Source of the DNA: Oscillatoria sp. CS-180
Lineage (GTDB): Bacteria > Cyanobacteriota > Cyanobacteriia > Phormidesmidales > Phormidesmidaceae
Reading direction: 5' to 3'
Length of the DNA: 45,373 nucleotides
Assembly: GCF_028330965.1 (NCBI RefSeq)
Contig: NZ_JAQMUB010000006.1
Coordinates: 1 to 45,373, forward strand
A program made the position numbers and the translations under genes. The notes beneath the pieces were generated by a model. That model was not told the DNA's origin and ran no database searches. It worked only from the letters and a program-made list of their open reading frames with translations. Every line of letters starts with the position of its first letter. Position 1 is the first letter of the stretch. This document shows positions 9,210-17,275 of the stretch, piece after piece.

Positions 9210-10010
9210 ATGGTTTCTCGCCCTATAGACACCTTACCCACTACCGACGAGCTTCCTTGCTCCGACGATACGCCCGTGGATAACGAGGATCAAAATTTAC
9301 TCCCAAATTTGTTGCTATTAGCTCTTGCCAGTCTTTGGTCAGAGCGCATGGACTGGTTTTTTGCTGTAGATATGGCGGTCTATCATACGACTGGCGTCAG
9401 TCCTAAGGTGCCTGTTGTTCCTGATGCGTTTCTGAGCCTTGGGGTTGATCGCCGAAAGAACGGCAAGTCTCGCAAAAGCTACGCCACTTGGGAAGAAAAC
9501 TGGACAGTGCCTATCCTAGTGCTAGAGATGGTCTCTCATCGCTATAACGATGAATATGAAGAGAAGCTGGATCTGTATAAGCGTTTAGGAGTTTTGTATT
9601 ACGTCATCTACAATCCCAACTATTGGCAACGTCATCAACACCAACCCTTTGAGGTATACAAGCTAACAGGGTTAACATATCAGCTACAAATTGGTGAACC
9701 TTATTGGATGACAGAAGTTGGCCTAGGCATTGGCCGAGGTCGTCAGGTGGTTGGTGGCATCGAACAGGAGGTACTGCTCTGGCATGACGTCCATGGCAAA
9801 GCCTATCCGTTGGCGGATCAGGTTATTCAAGATATGCAGGCTCAACTTCAATCTGAGCGCCAGCGAGCTGAACAGGAGCGCCAGCGAGCTGAACAGGAGC
9901 GCCAGCGAGCTGAACAGGAGCGCCGGCGAGCTGAACAAGAGCGTCAACGAGCTGATCGGCTAGCTGCCTATCTTAAGGCTCAGGGGATTAATCCTGATAC
10001 GCTACGCTAG
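9210..10010 (+). CDS. Uma2 family (DUF820) endonuclease-fold protein with heptad coiled-coil tail
   Basis: Uma2 proteins have the PD-(D/E)XK nuclease fold, are strongly expanded in cyanobacteria, and have no settled biological role. Visible active-site pattern: P71-D72 (VVPDAFLSLGV), E106 (PILVLEMVS) and K119 in EEKLDLYKRLGV, followed by the typical YYVIYNP strand, so the catalytic set looks intact. Residues about 210-255 form a charged coiled coil of repeated ERQRAEQ heptads, ending in a short tail (LKAQGINPDTLR). The gene is divergent from the giant RTX gene (322 bp between starts) and convergent with the second RTX gene. The ATG at 9210 has no clear Shine-Dalgarno, which is not rare in cyanobacteria. 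Its tail resembles that of the second Uma2 protein at 12350. Confidence 0.92.
   Translation: MVSRPIDTLPTTDELPCSDDTPVDNEDQNLLPNLLLLALASLWSERMDWFFAVDMAVYHTTGVSPKVPVVPDAFLSLGVDRRKNGKSRKSYATWEENWTVPILVLEMVSHRYNDEYEEKLDLYKRLGVLYYVIYNPNYWQRHQHQPFEVYKLTGLTYQLQIGEPYWMTEVGLGIGRGRQVVGGIEQEVLLWHDVHGKAYPLADQVIQDMQAQLQSERQRAEQERQRAEQERQRAEQERRRAEQERQRADRLAAYLKAQGINPDTLR
9855..9959 (+). repeat. Five tandem 21-bp units encoding the ERQRAEQ heptad
   Basis: Units start at 9855, 9876, 9897, 9918 and 9939. The first three are identical, the fourth differs at two bases and the fifth is more diverged. Each encodes one coiled-coil heptad, so unit gain or loss would keep frame and change coil length. Confidence 0.9.
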
Positions 10011-10213
10011 CATAGGCCAATCACACCATTGCCCGTGATCCGCCCGCGTCTAGCGTCGCAGGTGCTGATAATGGCCAGATTTGCCTGGCGAGACATATTC
10101 CCTGCTTCCTTGAGACACTGAGATGTACTTGACCAAGCTGCACAGGGCTATAAGTCATCAAGAGAAGAAGATCTTGAGAGCTAGCCGATAAAGTGAAGGC
10201 AATCATCAAATTG

Positions 10214-12157
10214 CTATTTCGATGAGGACGGCACCCAGTCAACTACGATGCCAATTAGGTCATATCGTTCGACAGGACCATCAGGACCGCCGTAAGACAC
10301 ATCACGGATAACTGCCGTGTCGGGTGTTGCGTCGCCGAGACCCAGGGAAAAATCAGGCACAAAGGACATATTGTTTGTCGCCCCGTGGAAGCTGTCTCCA
10401 TCGGCTGTGTTGAAGTCGGTAATGATGAAATAGCTATCAAGTCCCTGAGTCACCAGGTTAGTACTGCCTAAAGCGATCGCGGTCTCACCGTCATCTTGAT
10501 AAGCTTGCCCTTCCCAATGGAAGGTATCGGCACCACTGCCGCCAGTAAGGACATCGATGCCCGACGCGCCGTAGTTAGTGACACCCCCCGCGAGAAAATC
10601 ATCACCGCTTCCTCCCAGCAAGCTGTCGTCGCCCTCGCCGCCAAAAAGGGAGTCGTCACCGCCTTGACCGTAGAGAGTGTCGTTGCCATCGAGTCCAAAA
10701 ATGTTGTCATCGGCGAAGGTGAGGATTAATCCATTTTCCGGGGTCCAGGCAAATTCGCTGTTGCCATAAAGGGTGTCGTCACCATCGGAGCCAGTCACAT
10801 TATTTGTTGGTAAGAAACCCAGGCTAGCGGTCGGCGGCACGAATTCCAATGCCGTACTAGTAGCGCCGATACGAGTCGGGTCTGCGGAGGTCAGCTCAGC
10901 CGTCGGCTTAATCGTCGGCTCAATCGTCGGCACAATGGGTAAAGTCGCTGAGAGCGTCAACTCAGAATTATCGCCATTGAACAGCAGAGAATCGCTCGAA
11001 ACGCCAGCGACAATACCGATTAGCTCGCGATCATTGAAGAAAGTGTTTGAAGGCGCATCAAAGGCTAAGCCCTTGTTCTCATAGATGTGTGTCGAGACGC
11101 CGTAACTTGAAAAAACAGCATCTTCAAGGATGTAGCCTGCGTCGGCGTTTAGCTGAATAACATCACCTACACCGAGGTCAGTAATGATGGCATAGTCGTT
11201 AAAGCCTTCGTCGCCTAGAACGCCATCTGTACCATTGTCATAAGCAGTTATTCCACTCGCGACCCCGTCTACGAGAAAGTTTGCTCCTAAAACAAATCGA
11301 TCGCTGCCGTTGCCCCCATTAAGCAAATCGACTTCACCTTGACCCGGCAACTCTCCAGAAAGCGGTGCCGAAGGAATTGAGGTGCCGTCTAGGTAATCGT
11401 TGCCTGCGCCGCCGGATAGAGAATCATTACCATCATTACCCGAGAGGTTGTCGTCGCCATCATCGCCGATGAGAAAATCGTCACCATTGCCGCCTACAAT
11501 TTCGTCATTGCCATTGCCGCCGTAGAGCCGGTCATTGCCACTACCGCCGTTAATTCCATCACTACCGTCATCGCCATACACAAAGTCATTGCCGCTACCG
11601 CCTAAGATGCGATCGCTACCGCCTCCCCCTGTGAGGGAATCGTTACCGTCGTCGCCACTAATAGCGTCGTTGCCTTCTCCACCATTGACCACGTCGTCGC
11701 CGGCATCACCATCGAGGATGTCATCTCCCTCATTTCCCCAGATAAAGTCATCGTCCTCTCCGCCATAGACACTGTCGTCGCCCTCGCCTCCTGTCAGAGA
11801 GTCAGTACCGCTATCGCCCCAAATAGCATCATTGCCATCACCACCATCGACGCGATCGCTGCCAATACCCCCATAGACCGTATCCTCACCGTTGCCACCG
11901 TTAACAATGTCGTTACCCTGCTCACCGTAGAGCGTGTCATTGCCTTCATCACCGTTGAGCAGATCCTCGCCGCCGTTGCCATTGAGTACGTCGTCGCCAT
12001 AGCTGCCATAGAGTTCATCATTGCCGGCATTGCCCAGGATCTCGTCGTTGCCCAAGCTGCCATCAACTAAATCGTTGCCGGCGCCAGCTTCGATAGTGTC
12101 GTCAAATAGCGTGCCAACCAGCAAATCATCGTTCTCAGTGCCTGGGATAAAAGCCAT
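10214..12157 (-). CDS. RTX calcium-binding protein, 647 aa
   Basis: Secreted-type beta-roll protein. A run of GGxGxDxL nonapeptides begins almost at the N-terminus (residue about 13) and continues to about 260 with little interruption. A non-repeat region of about 220 residues follows, then a second short RTX block at about 470-545, then a C-terminal domain with GGSGADTFHW and YFIITDFNTADGD. That last pattern is common near the end of type I secretion substrates. There is no N-terminal Sec signal. The start is supported by GGAG seven bases before ATG at 12157. The gene is divergent from the second Uma2 gene (192 bp between starts). Its function is unknown beyond predicted calcium binding. No enzymatic domain was recognised; the central region could be one I do not know. 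Confidence 0.93.
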   Translation of the reverse strand: MAFIPGTENDDLLVGTLFDDTIEAGAGNDLVDGSLGNDEILGNAGNDELYGSYGDDVLNGNGGEDLLNGDEGNDTLYGEQGNDIVNGGNGEDTVYGGIGSDRVDGGDGNDAIWGDSGTDSLTGGEGDDSVYGGEDDDFIWGNEGDDILDGDAGDDVVNGGEGNDAISGDDGNDSLTGGGGSDRILGGSGNDFVYGDDGSDGINGGSGNDRLYGGNGNDEIVGGNGDDFLIGDDGDDNLSGNDGNDSLSGGAGNDYLDGTSIPSAPLSGELPGQGEVDLLNGGNGSDRFVLGANFLVDGVASGITAYDNGTDGVLGDEGFNDYAIITDLGVGDVIQLNADAGYILEDAVFSSYGVSTHIYENKGLAFDAPSNTFFNDRELIGIVAGVSSDSLLFNGDNSELTLSATLPIVPTIEPTIKPTAELTSADPTRIGATSTALEFVPPTASLGFLPTNNVTGSDGDDTLYGNSEFAWTPENGLILTFADDNIFGLDGNDTLYGQGGDDSLFGGEGDDSLLGGSGDDFLAGGVTNYGASGIDVLTGGSGADTFHWEGQAYQDDGETAIALGSTNLVTQGLDSYFIITDFNTADGDSFHGATNNMSFVPDFSLGLGDATPDTAVIRDVSYGGPDGPVERYDLIGIVVDWVPSSSK

Positions 12158-12349
12158 GGGAGGTCTCCAAATTTGAGTTGCGGAAAGCGGCGTTGCTTTC
12201 TGTCAATCACTCAGGAGGAGAAATGAGTTTTATGCAAAATTAGGACAGTTTAGAAGTCAGAATTCAGTAGAACGTCAGTTCCGTTTCGCTAAACTTGGGA
12301 GTAGCTTGTAGCGAAAGCCGTGCGATCGCCCTCCACTTAACGCTGACTC

Positions 12350-13117
12350 ATGACACCAGAAACAGCTGAACAGCCAACTGAGTTGTATGACTGGGAGGAA
12401 CCATCTCCTCCAACCGACTTAATTTTTGATGACGGAGAACCTTTGGAAAGCAATCGCCATCGCATTGCCATGAACGTCCTGATCCGTTCAACTCAGCAGA
12501 TGTTTTTGGAGCGAGGGCAGACTGACACGTTTGTCGGCGGCAACATGTTTGTCTATTACAGCCGCAATCAGGCGATGAACCGCGACTTTCGGGGACCCGA
12601 CTTTTTTGCTGCGCTTGGGGTAGAGAGCGATCGCGAACGAAAAGGTTGGGTTGTTTGGGAAGAGCAGGGCCGTTATCCCGATGTCATCGTGGAATTGCTA
12701 TCACCCAGCACCGCCGCCACTGATAAGGGTGTCAAAAAGGATCTCTATGAAACAGTCTTCAAGACCCGTGAATATTTCGTTTTTGACCCTTTTGACGCTG
12801 ATTCTCTGCAAGGTTGGCGACTCGATTTATCTCACGGCTATCAACCTTTGTTACCTAATGAGCAGGGCTGGCTCTGGTGCGAGACGCTAGAGCTGTGGCT
12901 AGGCACTTGGGAAGGTGCTATTAATCGAGAACCGATGACGGGAAGGTGTCACTGGTTACGACTCTATGATCGCGAGGGCAAGCTTGCTCCCTTGCCAGAG
13001 GAGTCAGCACAGCAGCAGGCCGAGCAAGAAAAGCAGCGAGCTGAACAAGAAAAGCAGCGGGCTGATCGTTTGGCAGAAAAGCTACGGGAACTTGGTGTTG
13101 ATCCGTCAACGCTATAG
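12350..13117 (+). CDS. Uma2 family (DUF820) endonuclease-fold protein
   Basis: Second Uma2 protein, 255 aa. The PD-(D/E)XK pattern is visible as P83-D84 (RGPDFFAALGV), E115 (PDVIVELLSPST) and K130 (KGVKKDLYE), followed by EYFVFDPF, a better match to the Uma2 consensus than the 9210 protein. The C-terminus carries two AEQEKQR heptads and ends DRLAEKLRELGVDPSTL, closely resembling the end of the 9210 protein, so the two are probably paralogues or share a tail module. It is divergent from the 647-aa RTX gene. The biological role of Uma2 proteins is not established; intact nuclease residues do not prove activity. Confidence 0.93.
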   Translation: MTPETAEQPTELYDWEEPSPPTDLIFDDGEPLESNRHRIAMNVLIRSTQQMFLERGQTDTFVGGNMFVYYSRNQAMNRDFRGPDFFAALGVESDRERKGWVVWEEQGRYPDVIVELLSPSTAATDKGVKKDLYETVFKTREYFVFDPFDADSLQGWRLDLSHGYQPLLPNEQGWLWCETLELWLGTWEGAINREPMTGRCHWLRLYDREGKLAPLPEESAQQQAEQEKQRAEQEKQRADRLAEKLRELGVDPSTL

Positions 13118-13289
13118 CACCTATTGTTCAATCAACACGCGGCAATGCGTCATGCGGCACTGTGTAGGGACACGATATATGGCATCTCTTTAGCTGTGAT
13201 CACAGAACACCGTCACAATTTGCATAAAAGGCTCTGAAACGACCTGAGTGATGGACGTAACGACACTGTCTATTCAGGAGATACGGTCC

Positions 13290-13667
13290 ATGACTGCACT
13301 TAAGCTATTTTCTCGACGCTTCAACAAGACTGTTTTGGTCATTGCGTTGACTATTGTGGCTGCGATCAATATTTTTGTGCCCAGCGCGATCGCCCAAAGA
13401 CCGCCCATGCCTTACCAAATAACCAGCTCAGATTGGGTAAGCATTGGGGCTGGAGAATCTGGAACGCTAGTCTGGCGTTGTGGCGATCGCTATCGCTATA
13501 CCGTGGGTGGTGGATTTGAAACGGAAGCCATTTCGGGCAATGCTTCAACTGGCTTCAAAGTGATTCACTCCCATCCTGAAGACTCGGCAACTTGGAGACT
13601 ACGGTTACGTAATACCGATGACGTTGCCCGCAATGTAAAAATCTACAACGTCTGCGCACTGCCATAG
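13290..13667 (+). CDS. Small secreted protein of unknown function
   Basis: A 125-residue product not recognised as a known family. The start at 13290 is preferred over the upstream ATGs at 13248 and 13251 because AGGAG lies just upstream and because it opens a clear Sec signal peptide. That peptide has a basic N-region (KLFSRRFNK), a hydrophobic core (TVLVIALTIVAAINIFV) and a likely cut after PSAIAQ at residue 36. The mature part of about 89 residues is rich in beta-type residues, has two Cys (VWRCGDRY and the near-terminal VCALP) that could form a disulfide, and looks like a single small beta domain. It is the first gene of the plus-strand run leading into the sigma/CHAT cluster, but membership of that unit is not shown. 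Confidence 0.75.
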   Translation: MTALKLFSRRFNKTVLVIALTIVAAINIFVPSAIAQRPPMPYQITSSDWVSIGAGESGTLVWRCGDRYRYTVGGGFETEAISGNASTGFKVIHSHPEDSATWRLRLRNTDDVARNVKIYNVCALP

Positions 13668-13799
13668 ACGAGAGAGTCTACGGGGACATGGTCGGCATTG
13701 TCCCCGTTATTTAGCTTTGTACAGTCATCAGGATATGAACCATTTTGAGACGGATCTTTGAGTAGGGATTTAACCATGAGTGAAGGGAGGGGCAACGCC

Positions 13800-14402
13800 A
13801 TGACATCTACCAGGTTGCGCGATCGCCTGGTTCGCTTCTTTGAATTGTGGGCATTCCGCTTTGCTGTCAATCTGCTGAAGTTTTCGTTGGCGGTGACGCT
13901 CGCCGGAACGCTCATGTTTGCGGTAGCGATGGCTTATCTGTTTACGACAACGGGGGAAGGCTCTCTGTCAGCAGGTGGAAGGCTCCTGCAGGGGGCAATG
14001 CAAGGATTCAACTTTGTTTTGTTTAGCGTCACGGGTGGAGGCGATTTTCAAGGTGGTGTTCCGGAAATCGGTGAGCTGATAATGGCTTTCGCAGCTCCGT
14101 ATTTAACCGCGATCAACGTTGTCGTGTCTATTGCTGAGGCGCTGACCGGCAAAAGCCTATTCAGAGGATGGCGATGGACTACTAGCTTTCAATTGAAAGC
14201 CTTACTAACTGTGTTCGGAGTTTTGGTTGTCCTATCGATCGCAGCGAGCAACCTACCTGCAATCGAGTTGCCTCATTGGTTACGCATTCTGTCGTTGAGC
14301 TTTTTGGGAGGATGGGCAGCAGTAGTATTGCTACTATTAAATGCTGTCAGCCTCAATGCCGAGAGAGCCTTTCGTCGCTATCGCGATCGCGTCCTGTCCT
14401 GA
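13800..14402 (+). CDS. Integral membrane protein of unknown function
   Basis: About 200 residues with a basic N-terminus (TRLRDRLVRF), hydrophobic helices near residues 24-50, 90-115, 130-152 and 165-185, and a basic C-terminal tail (RAFRRYRDRVL). No family recognised. Start choice: ATG at 13800 follows a strong GGGAGGGG; ATG at 13776 is also possible, preceded by AGGGA and by the 12-mer ATCTTTGAGTAG that recurs just before the next gene. A TTG at 13758 is unlikely. The gene ends 47 bp before the sigma-like factor on the same strand, so the two could be cotranscribed. A link to that regulator, for instance as a membrane partner, is only positional. Confidence 0.7.
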   Translation: MTSTRLRDRLVRFFELWAFRFAVNLLKFSLAVTLAGTLMFAVAMAYLFTTTGEGSLSAGGRLLQGAMQGFNFVLFSVTGGGDFQGGVPEIGELIMAFAAPYLTAINVVVSIAEALTGKSLFRGWRWTTSFQLKALLTVFGVLVVLSIAASNLPAIELPHWLRILSLSFLGGWAAVVLLLLNAVSLNAERAFRRYRDRVLS

Positions 14403-14449
14403 CTTGTGATCTCAGCCCGGTTTGTCAACGGCATCTTTGAGTAGAGCGT

Positions 14450-15355
14450 ATGGAATCAGAATTGGAGCAACTGCTACATCAAGCTCAGCGAGTCACTGAT
14501 AGGAGCGATCGCACCGAGGTGATATCGTCGCTAACGGCAAAACTGATGCGATCGCAGTCCTTAGGTCGCCCGTTCAAAGATGAGCCGAAGAATGCGGTCT
14601 ATCGGGATTTGCGAGATCGCATCAAAGCCTCCCTGCGAGAAGCCATCACAAAAGCCATAGGGCAGTATCAGGGCGATCGCGATACGGTACAGACCTGGAG
14701 CCGAGAAGTGCAGGCAGCAGCCCTCCACACGGCCTTAGATGACGATCAGCTCAAGCAGCTGGCGTTGGAAGCTCAGCGACATCTATTTCGCAGTCCTCAG
14801 CGACAGCATGCGCTCACCCAACTCATCGAAGCGATTCGGCAATCGGGACGGCTAGCCCATCCCCACCGGAGCAAATTTTCGCCTGCTTTTTACGATTTGC
14901 TTTACGACGAAGCGCTAAACCAAACCTTGGTATACGTGTGCCGCAAGATTGACAATTACGATCCAGAACGAGGCACGGCGCAAAAGTTTATGAACTGGGT
15001 CAACTTTCGGCTGGATCGCCAAATTATTGAGTGTCGGCGAGATTTTAATGAACAGGACGCGCAGGAACTGCCAAATTTGAACGATTTAGACACGATCGCT
15101 GCGCCTGCTCCAGCCTCCACCTCGTTGGCAGATGAGGTCAAAGACTATATTGCTACCGACCCTGAAGGCGTATTTGAAGCAACCCACATTCGCCATCACC
15201 CTAAGGCTAGCTTTCAGGCGATCGCCCTGGCTCGATTTGCTGAACGAAGTTGGGAGGACATCGCCCATGAATTTGCTATCAAAGTCCCGACTCTCAGCAG
15301 TTTCTTCCAGCGCTGCTGTGAGAAATTTGCCCCGCAGTTTCAACGCCTGCTGTAA
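14450..15355 (+). CDS. Sigma-70-like transcription factor
   Basis: Predicted RNA polymerase sigma-type protein of 301 aa. Residues about 145-195 resemble sigma region 2: YDLLYDEALNQTLVYVCRKI, then YDPERGTAQKFMNWVNFRLDR, matching the YDPxRG...F..W....R core that contacts core polymerase and the -10 element. Residues about 264-298 (FAERSWEDIAHEFAIKVPTLSSFFQRC) resemble the helix-turn-helix of region 4, which would read a -35 element. The first 140 residues are charged, helical and unassigned. It lies 34 bp before the DUF1822 gene on the same strand. Sigma-like genes beside DUF1822 genes are, from memory, recurrent in cyanobacteria. It could control this cluster. The divergent region 2 and unusual N-terminus leave room for a non-sigma role. 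Confidence 0.8.
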   Translation: MESELEQLLHQAQRVTDRSDRTEVISSLTAKLMRSQSLGRPFKDEPKNAVYRDLRDRIKASLREAITKAIGQYQGDRDTVQTWSREVQAAALHTALDDDQLKQLALEAQRHLFRSPQRQHALTQLIEAIRQSGRLAHPHRSKFSPAFYDLLYDEALNQTLVYVCRKIDNYDPERGTAQKFMNWVNFRLDRQIIECRRDFNEQDAQELPNLNDLDTIAAPAPASTSLADEVKDYIATDPEGVFEATHIRHHPKASFQAIALARFAERSWEDIAHEFAIKVPTLSSFFQRCCEKFAPQFQRLL

Positions 15356-15389
15356 TGCGCCACTCCATTCCACCCGCGAGACGACGATC

Positions 15390-16358
15390 ATGAGCGACTT
15401 GAGCAACCCATCCGCATTTACCATTCCGCTGGCGCTGACTGCTCACCGCCGTGCCAAAGATTTTCAACGCCGCCATTCAACGCCGTCGGTGCAGAAGCGT
15501 GTTTACCTGAATACCCTCGCTGTCTATGCTGGGGCAACCCATCTAGAGATGTGCGGCTATGAGGTTGAGCTGAACCATAGCTATAGTCACGACCCAGCCC
15601 AACAAACCCTGATGAATGTTGCTGATATCTGGGTGGCAGAGGTGGGGCGGTTAGAATGTCGGCCCGTTTTGCCGGGAGAGAATACCCTCTCTGTTCCTGC
15701 TGAGGTGATGGGCGATCGCGTCTGTTATCTCGCTATTCAGCTAGACGATTCCCTTCGGCACGCGACACTGCTGGGTTTTGCAATTCCCTTGCTCGCTTCC
15801 ACCCAATCCATAACTTTAATTCCACTCTCTGATTTACAGTCTCCGGAAGAATTAGGAACGTTTTTAGAAAAAAAAATTGCAGGGTCAATTCCCGTCCAGT
15901 TGAGCCGTTGGCTTCAGCAAACGACTGAGACTGGTTGGCAGACGGTCTCTGATGCACTCGCGGAACTCACCGCTCCGTCTCCAGCTTTCGCCTTTCGGGG
16001 ATCGTCTGCCACTGACGCTGAAACGGAGACCCACCCGATTCCCAGCATCGGACAGACCAAATCCGTCACCTTGGGAAGCGGAGAAGATGCTGTTACAGTA
16101 TCGCTGCTCGTTGGGTTAATTCCCCAAGCACAGGATGATATTGAAGTCTGGGTGCAAATCAGTCCAGCCGCGAACCAAGCTCGTCTACCCTCTGCACTGC
16201 AACTGGCTATTTTGGACGACTCCAACACCGCTGTGATGCAGGCCGAAGCGCGAGATACCGAAGCTATTCAACTCAAATTTGTGGCGGCGATCGCCGAACA
16301 GTTCAGTGTTCGAATTACGCTAGGCGATCAGAGCTTTACGGCACGTTTTGAGGTATAG
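15390..16358 (+). CDS. DUF1822 family protein
   Basis: A 322-residue protein of a cyanobacteria-restricted uncharacterised family. Recognisable features are the AxxFxxxxxxxxxxxxVYLNTLAVYAV-type N-terminal pattern (here VQKRVYLNTLAVYAGATHL), the CxP.LPGE stretch (LECRPVLPGENTLSVP), and a C-terminal half about compound properties of a beta sandwich (SVTLGSGEDAVTVSLLVGLI and VWVQISPA). It appears soluble and cytoplasmic: no signal peptide or membrane segment was seen. The open frame extends back to 15132, but that part overlaps the sigma-like gene in another frame. ATG at 15390, 34 bp after the sigma stop, gives the family-like N-terminus. Its placement between a sigma-like factor and a CHAT-CHASE2 protein suggests a regulatory link such as an anti-sigma or adaptor role, which is inference only. 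Confidence 0.88.
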   Translation: MSDLSNPSAFTIPLALTAHRRAKDFQRRHSTPSVQKRVYLNTLAVYAGATHLEMCGYEVELNHSYSHDPAQQTLMNVADIWVAEVGRLECRPVLPGENTLSVPAEVMGDRVCYLAIQLDDSLRHATLLGFAIPLLASTQSITLIPLSDLQSPEELGTFLEKKIAGSIPVQLSRWLQQTTETGWQTVSDALAELTAPSPAFAFRGSSATDAETETHPIPSIGQTKSVTLGSGEDAVTVSLLVGLIPQAQDDIEVWVQISPAANQARLPSALQLAILDDSNTAVMQAEARDTEAIQLKFVAAIAEQFSVRITLGDQSFTARFEV

Positions 16359-16393
16359 CCTTAACCCACAGACATCGAAGAGATGCATAAATT

Positions 16394-16810
16394 ATGGCAG
16401 CCAAGGATATTTTTCATGATGCGGTCAAACATGCGCTCAAAAAGGGCGGCTGGACGATTACTCACGATCCGTTCTTTCTCAGTTTCGGCGGAGTCAATAT
16501 GTACGTGGATTTAGGTGCTGAGAGAATCATCGCGGCTGATCGTGGAGACGAAAAGATTGCTGTGGAGGTTAAGAGTTTCGTTGGTCCTTCTGCCACGACC
16601 GAATTTAACTTTGCGCTTGGGCAGTTTCTGAAATATCAACTTGCGCTAGAAGAAGAGCATCCTGAGCGAGTTCTCTATTTAGCTGTTCCAGTAGATGCCG
16701 AACGGGAATTCTTCAGGCTGGAACTGCCACGCCGATTAATTGAACGCTACAACGTTCGATTACTAATTTACGATCCAGAAGAGGAGGTAATTGTGAAATG
16801 GCAGACGTAG
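16394..16810 (+). CDS. xisH: XisH family protein
   Basis: A 138-aa protein of the family named after the fdxN-element excision controlling factor XisH of heterocyst-forming cyanobacteria. The start MAAKDIFHDAVKHALKKGGW is typical. The core VDLGAERIIAADRGDEKIAVEVKSF contains an ExK pair (E58, K60) after D39, consistent with a PD-(D/E)XK nuclease-like fold. FNFALGQFLKYQLAL and LYLAVP are further family hallmarks. It overlaps xisI by 13 bp, indicating translational coupling. Many XisHI pairs occur in genomes without any fdxN element, so a role in excision here is not implied. A toxin-antitoxin-like or DNA-processing role is possible. It sits inside the sigma/DUF1822/CHAT cluster in the same orientation. 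Confidence 0.93.
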   Translation: MAAKDIFHDAVKHALKKGGWTITHDPFFLSFGGVNMYVDLGAERIIAADRGDEKIAVEVKSFVGPSATTEFNFALGQFLKYQLALEEEHPERVLYLAVPVDAEREFFRLELPRRLIERYNVRLLIYDPEEEVIVKWQT

Positions 16811-17133
16811 ATTTTTATCGAAGGTTAGTACAAGAGCTATTGACGGACTACAGCAACATCGACCTTAACGATCCAGGCTTAGCGACCGAAACCATTTTTG
16901 ATATTCAACGTGACCGCTATCAAGTAGTTCATGTCGGTTGGTCAAACAAGCATCGCGTTTATGGCTGTGTTCTACATCTCGACATTAAAGAAGGCAAGAT
17001 TTGGATTCAGCATGATGGTACTGAAGGTGGTATCGCCCTTGAATTAGTCAATCGCGGTGTTCCTAAACACGACATCGTTCTAGCGTTCCACTCTCCATTT
17101 AAAAGACAGTTTACTGAATTCGCCGTGGGCTAA
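16798..17133 (+). CDS. xisI: XisI family protein
   Basis: A 111-aa partner of XisH. Family features are the N-terminal YRRLVQELLTDYSNI, the central ETIFDIQRDRYQVVHVGW, HLDIKEGKIWIQHDGTEGGIA and the ending KHDIVLAFHSPFKRQFTEFAV. The length is normal and the gene looks intact. The start codon lies inside the last codons of xisH (ATG at 16798, xisH stop at 16808-16810), so the two are cotranslated. The 142 bp after it, before the CHAT-CHASE2 gene, contain no gene. XisI is thought to work with XisH; the molecular activity is not established. Confidence 0.93.
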   Translation: MADVDFYRRLVQELLTDYSNIDLNDPGLATETIFDIQRDRYQVVHVGWSNKHRVYGCVLHLDIKEGKIWIQHDGTEGGIALELVNRGVPKHDIVLAFHSPFKRQFTEFAVG

Positions 17134-17275
17134 AAACCTGTATTCAATCAGCCGTTGACCCGTATCTAAACCTAATCAGGTGAGGTAAGGGAGTATAGGG
17201 TCTGAGCTGTATTCAAGATTTCGGCTTTACGAACAGGGTTTAGGGCTATTTTCGATCCCCACTCATTCACTTACC

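Noticed and set aside
9723-9963. Overlapping ORFs on both strands across the heptad repeat of the first Uma2 gene.
   Set aside because: Low-complexity translations of the 21-bp repeat in wrong frames.
15132-15389. 86-codon upstream extension of the DUF1822 frame.
   Set aside because: It overlaps the end of the sigma-like gene in another frame and adds sequence foreign to the family; ATG 15390 is natural.
16394-17133. Reading xisHI as proof of an excisable DNA element here.
   Set aside because: No recombinase gene or element ends were seen; xisHI pairs occur widely without such elements.
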